The position numbers and the translations under genes are program-made. From the NCBI GenBank assembly GCA_964558405.1, contig CAZLDG010000026.1, positions 1 to 19,256 on the forward strand: DNA of 19,256 bases. Reading direction: 5' to 3'. Positions 8,016 to 13,985 of the stretch are shown piece after piece. Under the pieces are notes generated by a model. The model was not told the DNA's origin. It searched no databases and saw only the letters and a program-made list of their open reading frames with translations. Source of the DNA: Thioglobus_B sp964558405. Its GTDB lineage: Bacteria; Pseudomonadota; Gammaproteobacteria; PS1; Pseudothioglobaceae. Numbering within the stretch: position 1 is the first letter of the stretch; each line of letters starts with the position of its first letter.

Positions 8016-9015
8016 GTTCGATTTTGAATTGCCGTCATCGCTGATTGCGCAAAACCCGCCTAAAAATAGAACAGATTCACGACTTTTAGTTGCACAATCA
8101 CCTATTATCGATACAAAATTTGCCAATATTGGTGATTTTCTTCGAGAGGGGGATTTGTTGGTTATGAACAACACACGGGTGATTCCCGCGCGTCTATTTG
8201 CCCACAAAGCCTCTGGTGGCAAGGTGGAAATTATGATTGAGCGCCTACTAAGTGACACGCAAGTACTGGCGATGATACGCGCCTCTAGAGCGCCGCAGAT
8301 TGATAGCGAAATCCATCTTGAAAACGGCGATAAGGCCAAAGTTCTGAATAAAGAAGATGGGTTTTATATCTTAGAGTTTACTACCGATTCGCTGTTACAA
8401 CTCTTAGAGGATGTGGGCCATATCCCGCTGCCACCTTATATTGATCGCGCGGATAATCCCGAGGATCTGAGTCGTTATCAAACGGTATATGCCAAGCACG
8501 ACGGCGCAGTGGCTGCACCAACTGCAGGTTTGCACTTTGATGATGTGCTGTTGGCCTCACTAAAAGCACGCGGTATTGATCATAGTTTTGTGACCCTGCA
8601 TGTGGGTGCGGGTACTTTCCAGCCGGTTAAGGTCGACGAGATTGAACAACATAAAATGCATAGTGAGTATTTTGAGATCGATCAGGCGACGGTTGACCAA
8701 GTGTTGGCCACCAAGGCGCGTGGTGGACGTGTGATTGCAGTGGGCACGACCGCGGTTAGGTCTTTAGAGTCAGCCGCCAAAAGTGGCCAACTGAGAGCAG
8801 CACAAGAAGAGACAGATATTTTTATCTATCCGGGTTATGAATTCCAAGTGGTCGATATGATGATTACCAATTTCCATTTACCCAAGTCATCACTGCTGAT
8901 GTTGGTGAGCGCTTTTATTGGTCGCGGGGCAATGATGGATATTTACCAACACGCGATTGCTGAGCAATATCGATTTTTCTCTTATGGTGATGCCATGTTA
9001 TTGGAGCGTGCATGA
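8002..9015 (+). CDS. queA: S-adenosylmethionine:tRNA ribosyltransferase-isomerase
   Basis: QueA transfers and rearranges the ribosyl group of S-adenosylmethionine onto preQ1-modified tRNA to make epoxyqueuosine, late in queuosine synthesis. It is cytosolic. The protein is 337 residues, close to family length. It begins MQLSEFDFELP with LIAQ-P and SRLLV, and contains VMNNTRVIPARL, the AAPTAGLHF block, LHVGAGTFQPV and TNFHLPKSSLLMLVSAF, all strongly conserved. ATG at 8002 fits the family N-terminus. The in-frame upstream start at 7966 would only translate the end of rsxG in another frame. It overlaps rsxG by 14 nt and the next gene by 4 nt (ATGA). No tgt or other queuosine gene lies in the window. 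Confidence 0.97.
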   Translation: MQLSEFDFELPSSLIAQNPPKNRTDSRLLVAQSPIIDTKFANIGDFLREGDLLVMNNTRVIPARLFAHKASGGKVEIMIERLLSDTQVLAMIRASRAPQIDSEIHLENGDKAKVLNKEDGFYILEFTTDSLLQLLEDVGHIPLPPYIDRADNPEDLSRYQTVYAKHDGAVAAPTAGLHFDDVLLASLKARGIDHSFVTLHVGAGTFQPVKVDEIEQHKMHSEYFEIDQATVDQVLATKARGGRVIAVGTTAVRSLESAAKSGQLRAAQEETDIFIYPGYEFQVVDMMITNFHLPKSSLLMLVSAFIGRGAMMDIYQHAIAEQYRFFSYGDAMLLERA

Positions 9016-9368
9016 TTTATCAAAACACATTAATTCGAGTTGAAGTGGAGTCCAGCGAAATTCCTTGGGTAAAGATTTTTACTCAAAGAGCGGTGAAAGA
9101 GTTTAGCCAATGCACGGCGGATGAAAAACAAGAAATTTTTCGAGCGATTGATGTGGTTGAAAAATCTATGTTAGAGTATTTCAATGCAGATAAGATCAAT
9201 ATTGCTTCATTTGGCAACATGTTGCCGCATGTTCATTGGCATGTAATGGCGAGATTCGAGCAAGATAGTTATTTTCCAGAACCAATGTGGGGCACTAAAC
9301 AGCGTCAGGCGCAGCTGGATTTGCCGGATGTTGAGGTATTTTTCAAACAATTGGAGTTGCAGCTATGA
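9012..9368 (+). CDS. HIT-family nucleotide hydrolase/transferase
   Basis: This 118-residue protein carries the histidine-triad signature HVHWHVM at residues 73-79, with His75 as the presumed nucleophile, after a segment (INIASFGNMLPH) that matches the usual N-x-G loop of HIT proteins. HIT enzymes cleave or transfer nucleoside phosphates such as dinucleoside polyphosphates or AMP-lysine. The exact substrate here is unknown. Pairing with the next gene and the ATGA overlap with queA suggest co-translation in the same unit. It has no signal peptide or membrane segment, so it is cytosolic. Small stand-alone HIT proteins of this size are common in Proteobacteria. Confidence 0.85.
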   Translation: MIYQNTLIRVEVESSEIPWVKIFTQRAVKEFSQCTADEKQEIFRAIDVVEKSMLEYFNADKINIASFGNMLPHVHWHVMARFEQDSYFPEPMWGTKQRQAQLDLPDVEVFFKQLELQL

Positions 9369-9694
9369 TGACACTCGAAGATCAGGCGCAACTAGATGCG
9401 CTTAAATATGAACAAGAGGCGTTGTTGGTATTATTTGGTGGCGCTAATTGTGGCGTGTGTCAAAGTATTAAGCCACAAATCAGCGAGAAATTTTCCCAAG
9501 TATTTCCAGATTTGGCCATGATTTATATTGATTGTGAACAACACCAAGAGATTTGTGCGCAACACGGCGTGTTTTCGCTGCCAGTAGTGCAAGTGTTTTT
9601 TATGGGGCAAAAGTTTATCGAAGAAGTACGAGGCTTCTCGCTACTACTACTAGAGCAAGAGATTGAAAAAGTCTACGCGAAGATGCGTGACTAA
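9365..9694 (+). CDS. thioredoxin-like protein
   Basis: This 109-residue protein has the size and pattern of a thioredoxin fold. It has a beta-strand ALLVLFGG leading into a Cys-Gly-Val-Cys active site (Cys29, Cys32) rather than the classical CGPC. The strand MIYIDCEQ follows, then SLPVVQVFF with the cis-proline Pro73. It lacks a signal peptide and so should act in the cytoplasm as a disulfide reductase or a specialised partner reductase. ATG at 9365 gives a 4-nt overlap with the HIT gene, and ATG at 9368 immediately after is an alternative start. The stop overlaps the stop of the convergent downstream gene. Substrate unknown. Confidence 0.85.
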   Translation: MMTLEDQAQLDALKYEQEALLVLFGGANCGVCQSIKPQISEKFSQVFPDLAMIYIDCEQHQEICAQHGVFSLPVVQVFFMGQKFIEEVRGFSLLLLEQEIEKVYAKMRD

Positions 9695-10458
9695 AGACGA
9701 GCTTTAATTGCTTGAAGTGCTGGCACTGCTAAATCAAAGTCCTTTGCCAGCTCTAGTGCTCTATCCAGTCTTGCAGGTGCAGAGCGTCCCATACAACCAT
9801 GTTCTAGATCGCCTTCAAAGGCCTTAACCATACTTTGTTCTAATAGTCTCTGATCAAAGGTTTGTCCAGTGAGTGCGCTTTGTAGCTTGAGCACATCAGC
9901 AGATACTTCACGCATGAGTGTTAAGTGGTTTTGGCGCAGGTCATCCACATTGGCACCTGGCTCAATGGCCAGACCGGCAATATTGGTGGTGAGAATATAA
10001 AGATTTTTTACCACCAGCTCAAACAGCAGTACTTCTTCGTCTGCCACCACGTGTGCTGGAATATCAATGAGCGCCAAAGAATCTACCAAGATTTGCGCTT
10101 TTGGACCATGGGCTGGAGAAGAGATTAGCACCTTAGAATCCATGCCTTTTTTCTTCTCAAACCAAACCGAAATAACCGTTGGATTGCTAAAGTTATGCAC
10201 TTCCCAGTCGCGTGGCAAGAGTTCATTTTGCATCATCGCCACACGATCTTTCCACTGCGCTGGAATCGATTGTAGTGCAGCTTGCAAATCCGCCTCGGCA
10301 GTACAAACCAGAACCATCTCTGGATCAATCTGATTGGACAGCTCTACGACATCGGTTGCTCGAGTAATGGGATAGACTGGGTAGTTATTGCGCAAAAAAG
10401 CGCGTGAAAACACACTGCCTAACTCGCCAATACCTAAAACAACGATGGGCTTGTTCAT
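9691..10458 (-). CDS. NAD(P)-binding Rossmann-fold protein, ketopantoate-reductase/6-PGDH-like
   Basis: This is a 255-residue cytosolic protein. The N-terminus VVLGIGELGSVFSRAFL is a dinucleotide-binding motif with glycines 9, 11 and 14 (GxGxxG), followed by a strand ending in PITRA where the cofactor-selecting loop would be, and VLVCTAEADL. The C-terminal part is helical with GDLEHGCMGRSAPARLDRAL and LAVPAL, resembling the end of the ketopantoate reductase and 6-phosphogluconate dehydrogenase superfamily. The lysine-asparagine catalytic pattern of true ketopantoate reductase is not clear, so I do not assign panE. It is the last gene of a sucC-sucD unit (4-nt overlap with sucD), which suggests a link to succinyl-CoA or organic-acid metabolism, but the substrate is unknown. 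Confidence 0.6.
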   Translation of the reverse strand: MNKPIVVLGIGELGSVFSRAFLRNNYPVYPITRATDVVELSNQIDPEMVLVCTAEADLQAALQSIPAQWKDRVAMMQNELLPRDWEVHNFSNPTVISVWFEKKKGMDSKVLISSPAHGPKAQILVDSLALIDIPAHVVADEEVLLFELVVKNLYILTTNIAGLAIEPGANVDDLRQNHLTLMREVSADVLKLQSALTGQTFDQRLLEQSMVKAFEGDLEHGCMGRSAPARLDRALELAKDFDLAVPALQAIKARL

Positions 10459-11324
10459 TTGAGTACCTCAAGTAGGGTTGAGCCCATGGTAGCTGGGGTT
10501 GGGGCAACGGCTACACCAGCTTTCTCCAAGGCTTTGATTTTATCTTCGGCCTTACCTGAGCCACCACTAATGACCGCGCCTGCATGGCCCATGCGCTTGC
10601 CTTTAGGGGCGGTGAGTCCAGCAATATAAGACACCACCGGTTTAGAGACTTGAGATTGAATGAATTCTGCCGCTTCTTCTTCGGCACTACCGCCAATCTC
10701 GCCCACCATAATAATAGACTGGGTTTGTTCATCAGCTTCAAACAGCGCCAAACAATCGATAAAGTTCATGCCCTGGATAGGGTCACCACCAATACCAATA
10801 CAAGTACTTTGCCCCAATCCGGCCTGGGTAGTTTGATGAACCGCCTCATAGGTGAGGGTGCCTGAGCGTGAAACCACACCGACACTACCACTTTGGTGAA
10901 TATTGCCCGGCATAATGCCCAATTTGCATTCGTCCGGCGTAATCACACCGGGACAGTTAGGGCCAATCAGGGTTGAGTTTGAATCTTTTAAGATGGCCTT
11001 AATCTTAAGCATGTCTTGCACTGGAATGCCTTCAGTGATGCAAGCAATAACCGGCATTTCTGCTTCAATTGCTTCGACGATAGAGCCATAAGCAAAACGC
11101 GGTGGCACGTAGATCATGGTGGCATCTGCACCAACCTCACTCATCGCCTCTTTAACCGAGTTAAATACCGGTCGATCCAAGTGTGTTTGCCCACCTTTGC
11201 CTGGGGTCACTCCACCGACAAATTGCGTACCATAAGCAATAGATTGCTCCGAATGAAAGGTGCCTTGCTTACCGGTGAAACCCTGAGTAATCACCTTGGT
11301 GTTATTGTTAATTAATACGCTCAT
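10455..11324 (-). CDS. sucD: succinyl-CoA synthetase, alpha subunit
   Basis: The alpha subunit of succinyl-CoA synthetase interconverts succinyl-CoA plus ADP/GDP and Pi with succinate, CoA and ATP/GTP in the citric acid cycle. The 289-residue protein has family length. It opens with the CoA-binding domain (QGFTGKQGTFHSEQ, GGVTPGKGGQTHL), continues with LIGPNCPGVITP and SRSGTLTYE, and carries the phosphorylated histidine at residue 247 in MGHAGAVISGG. It overlaps sucC and the Rossmann-fold gene by 4 nt each. The oxoglutarate dehydrogenase genes that often adjoin sucCD are not present. Confidence 0.97.
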   Translation of the reverse strand: MSVLINNNTKVITQGFTGKQGTFHSEQSIAYGTQFVGGVTPGKGGQTHLDRPVFNSVKEAMSEVGADATMIYVPPRFAYGSIVEAIEAEMPVIACITEGIPVQDMLKIKAILKDSNSTLIGPNCPGVITPDECKLGIMPGNIHQSGSVGVVSRSGTLTYEAVHQTTQAGLGQSTCIGIGGDPIQGMNFIDCLALFEADEQTQSIIMVGEIGGSAEEEAAEFIQSQVSKPVVSYIAGLTAPKGKRMGHAGAVISGGSGKAEDKIKALEKAGVAVAPTPATMGSTLLEVLK

Positions 11325-12478
11325 GACAGCTCCACAATTTTAAGTGCTGCCTGAGTGAGGTCAGCCTCGGTATGAATATCAAAATCAGACTCATCCAGAA
11401 GTTTGAGTCCTGCCGCCGCATTGGTGCCTTCAAGACGCACCACAATGGGTAGATTGAGTCCCACTTTTTCAATGGCTTGTAAGATGCCCTGGGCAATTAA
11501 ATCGCAACGCACAATACCACCGAAGATATTGACCAAAATGCCTTTGACATTGGCTTCGGTCTGAATCAGTTCGAACGCCTTGGCAACGCGCTCAGCCGTG
11601 GTGCCGCCACCCACATCTAAGAAGTTCGCTGGCGAACCGCCATGATGCTCAATCAAATCCATGGTTGCCATCGCCAATCCAGCGCCGTTAACCATACAGC
11701 CAATGGTGCCATCTAGTGAAATATAGTTCAATTGGTATTCGTGCGCCACGCGCTCTTTTTCGTCTTCTTGCGAGGTATCACGCAGCGTGACAATGTCCTC
11801 TTGGCGGTATAGGGCATTATCATCAAAGTCAATCTTGCCATCAAGAGCAATCAATTGCTCATCGGTGGTGGTAATCAATGGATTGATTTCAATCAGGCTC
11901 ACGTCTTTACTGGTGAAGATTTCATACAACCCGAGTAGCGTGGTGCTAAATTGTTCGGCCAATGTGCCACTTAGCTGTAATTGCGCAGCAATACTGGCGC
12001 AGTCCTCAGCCTGTAGGCTGCCGAGCGGGTCAACACCAAATTTAATAATTTTATCTGGGGTTTCAGCTGCAACTTTTTCAATGTCCATACCGCCTTCGGT
12101 TGAGGCCAAAATGGTAATTTTCTGGCTTTGGCGATCAACCAATAGACCCAAATACAATTCACGCTCAATATTTTGACCACCTTCAATCAGTACTTGGTTA
12201 ATCGGCAGACCTTTGGCGTCGGTTTGTGGCGTCACCAGGTTGGCGCCTAATAATTGGTCACAAGCCTGTTCAACTTCCTCAACCGAGCGACACAGAATCA
12301 CACCACCGCCTTTACCGCGACCGCCAGCATGTACTTGGGCTTTCACCACCCATAGCTCACCTCCTAAATCAGTGCAGGCTTTGGCCGCTTGGCTGCGAGA
12401 GTCAACTAAGACTGCGCGTGGTGTTTGAATGTTGTATTGCCTAAAAATTTCTTTGGCCTGGTATTCGTGTATGTGCAT
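11321..12478 (-). CDS. sucC: succinyl-CoA synthetase, beta subunit
   Basis: This is the nucleotide-binding and succinate-binding beta subunit of succinyl-CoA synthetase. The 385-residue protein begins MHIHEYQAKEIFRQYNI, typical of SucC, followed by an ATP-grasp domain (WVVKAQVHAGGRGKGGGV, then LIEINPL with the metal-binding acidic/Asn residues) and a C-terminal flavodoxin-like domain with NGAGLAMATMDLI, ANFLDVGGG and NIFGGIVRCD. It is the first gene of the minus-strand unit and starts 65 nt from the divergent efp gene, so its promoter must lie in or beyond that interval. Complete and unremarkable. Confidence 0.97.
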   Translation of the reverse strand: MHIHEYQAKEIFRQYNIQTPRAVLVDSRSQAAKACTDLGGELWVVKAQVHAGGRGKGGGVILCRSVEEVEQACDQLLGANLVTPQTDAKGLPINQVLIEGGQNIERELYLGLLVDRQSQKITILASTEGGMDIEKVAAETPDKIIKFGVDPLGSLQAEDCASIAAQLQLSGTLAEQFSTTLLGLYEIFTSKDVSLIEINPLITTTDEQLIALDGKIDFDDNALYRQEDIVTLRDTSQEDEKERVAHEYQLNYISLDGTIGCMVNGAGLAMATMDLIEHHGGSPANFLDVGGGTTAERVAKAFELIQTEANVKGILVNIFGGIVRCDLIAQGILQAIEKVGLNLPIVVRLEGTNAAAGLKLLDESDFDIHTEADLTQAALKIVELS

Positions 12479-12543
12479 GAAAAGTTATCAAAATATGAGT
12501 AAAATACAATTTCGTAAATTTTACACATAGAGGCTTAACAAAG
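12479..12543. promoter_or_regulatory. divergent intergenic region between sucC and efp
   Basis: This AT-rich 65-bp interval must carry the 5' signals of both sucC (leftward) and efp (rightward). For efp, a -10-like TACAAT lies at 12505-12510 with no good -35 at standard spacing, and a purine-rich TAGAGG (12528-12533) sits 10 nt before the ATG as a plausible ribosome-binding site. GTAAAAT (12499-12505) and ATTTTAC (12518-12524) form a 7-bp inverted repeat with a 12-nt spacer, a possible operator or merely AT-rich chance. The promoter calls are weak. Confidence 0.4.
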
Positions 12544-13107
12544 ATGGCAAATTACGCAACCAATCAGTTTAAAAATGGCTTAAAACTTATGCTGGACGGC
12601 AATCCCTGTTCGATTGTGAACAACGAGATTGTTAAGCCCGGAAAAGGCCAGGCTTTTAATCGTGTGAAGTTTAAAGATTTAATCACTGGTAAGACGCTGA
12701 TTAAAACCTTTAAATCGGGTGAATCACTAGAAGGTGCTGATGTAATGGAATTGGATATGCAATATCTGTATAACGATGGCGAAAGCTGGAATTTTATGGA
12801 TCCTAATTCTTTTGATCAATACGCCATTGAAGAAGCGGGTGTGGGCGATGCCAAAGGTTATTTGGTGGAACAGGACATGTGTGTGGTTACCCTATGGAAT
12901 GACAATCCTATTTCGGTTACGCCACCCAATCACGTGGTGCTAGAAGTGGTAGATACTGATCCAGGTCTGAAAGGTGATACCGCAGGCACAGGTGGAAAAC
13001 CAGCAACCATGAATACCGGTGTGGTGGTGCAAGTGCCACTATTTATCAGCATTGGTGAAAAGGTTAAAGTTGATACGCGCACCAACGAATATGCGGGAAG
13101 ATCTTAG
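12544..13107 (+). CDS. efp: translation elongation factor P
   Basis: EF-P binds the ribosome between the P and E sites and relieves stalling at consecutive prolines. The 187-residue protein has the three-domain EF-P layout. The modified lysine is Lys34 in the loop KPGKGQAF, the version that is beta-lysylated by EpmA (with EpmB) in gammaproteobacteria. The C-terminal OB domain holds GDTAGTGGKPATMNTG and VPLFISIGEKVKVDTRTNEY. The start is fixed by the family N-terminus MANYATNQFKNGLK. Its 3' end overlaps epmA by 17 nt, so factor and modifying enzyme appear translationally linked. Confidence 0.97.
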   Translation: MANYATNQFKNGLKLMLDGNPCSIVNNEIVKPGKGQAFNRVKFKDLITGKTLIKTFKSGESLEGADVMELDMQYLYNDGESWNFMDPNSFDQYAIEEAGVGDAKGYLVEQDMCVVTLWNDNPISVTPPNHVVLEVVDTDPGLKGDTAGTGGKPATMNTGVVVQVPLFISIGEKVKVDTRTNEYAGRS

Positions 13108-13966
13108 GCGCTATAGTCAATTCCTTAAAAAAATTCGTCAGTTTTTTGATCAGCAAGGGCTGATCGAAGTTCAAACACCCTGCCTATTGGCAGCACCCAG
13201 TACCGATGTTTATATTGACTCATTAGCGGTCAGGCTTAATCGTGATATTGACCAGGAGCAGGTGCGCTACTTACATACTTCGCCTGAGCTGGAGATGAAA
13301 AAACTCTTATCTAGAGGTAGTGGCGATATTTATCAAATCACCCAGGTATTTCGTGACAATGAACAAGGCCAGCACAATAGTAATGAGTTTGCGATGTTGG
13401 AGTATTATCGTCTGGGTTTTGATATTCATGCACTGATGGATGATATTTCTCAGCTGCTATTGGCCTTGGGCATTAGGCGCGAAGTTACGCGCCTGTCCTA
13501 TGCGCAAGCCTTTGAGCAATTGGCGAATATTGATATTCTTAATCTTGGATTTGATGAGTTGAAACACTTGGCACGCCAGCAGGGTCTTAATGATGATTTT
13601 TATTGGATTGAAGACCTACAAACACTGTTGTTTGTACAACTGATTGAGCCTAAATTAGACGATTTAGGTGTGTGCTTTATTTATGACTATCCAGCGCAGC
13701 AATCAGCTTTAGCACGTGTTGAGGGCAAGCTGGCACATCGATTTGAACTCTATATTGATGGCCTGGAGGTTGCCAATGGTTATGATGAGCTGCAAACCCA
13801 AGTGCAATATCGAGACTGCTTTAAGAGAGAGCTGAGTAAACGCGCACAATTAGGTAAGTCGGTCAGCGCCCTAGACCAAGGATTTTTGCAACAGCTAGAG
13901 ACCCCATTACCCGCCTGTTCGGGTGTGGCCATCGGCCTGAAGCGGTTATTGGCAAATAGCGCTTAA
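13091..13966 (+). CDS. epmA: elongation factor P--(R)-beta-lysine ligase EpmA (PoxA/GenX)
   Basis: EpmA is a stand-alone paralogue of class II lysyl-tRNA synthetase catalytic domains and attaches beta-lysine to EF-P Lys34. The start is ATG at 13091 (MREDLRRYSQ), giving 291 residues. The earlier in-frame ATG at 13019 would translate efp sequence out of frame. Motif 1 is around LIEVQTPCL (residues 24-32), TSPELEMKKLL follows, motif 2 is FRDNEQGQHNSNEFAMLEYY (88-107), GLEVANGYDEL is conserved near 225-234, and motif 3 is SGVAIGLKRLL (277-287). Two oddities stand out. The acidic residue normally before the motif 3 arginine is lysine, and the protein ends only six residues after that arginine, roughly 15 short of E. 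coli EpmA. The efp adjacency supports the assignment. Confidence 0.9.
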   Translation: MREDLRRYSQFLKKIRQFFDQQGLIEVQTPCLLAAPSTDVYIDSLAVRLNRDIDQEQVRYLHTSPELEMKKLLSRGSGDIYQITQVFRDNEQGQHNSNEFAMLEYYRLGFDIHALMDDISQLLLALGIRREVTRLSYAQAFEQLANIDILNLGFDELKHLARQQGLNDDFYWIEDLQTLLFVQLIEPKLDDLGVCFIYDYPAQQSALARVEGKLAHRFELYIDGLEVANGYDELQTQVQYRDCFKRELSKRAQLGKSVSALDQGFLQQLETPLPACSGVAIGLKRLLANSA

Positions 13967-13985
13967 AAAGATTAAAATAATGCCC

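Noticed and set aside
7740..8339. 199-codon open frame on the minus strand over rsxG and queA
   Set aside because: Both plus-strand genes are strongly conserved families; the reverse frame has no recognisable domain and is a shadow.
12499..12524. Inverted repeat GTAAAAT/ATTTTAC as a defined operator for efp or sucC
   Set aside because: Only 7 bp per arm in very AT-rich sequence, so chance is likely; mentioned only as part of the intergenic region.
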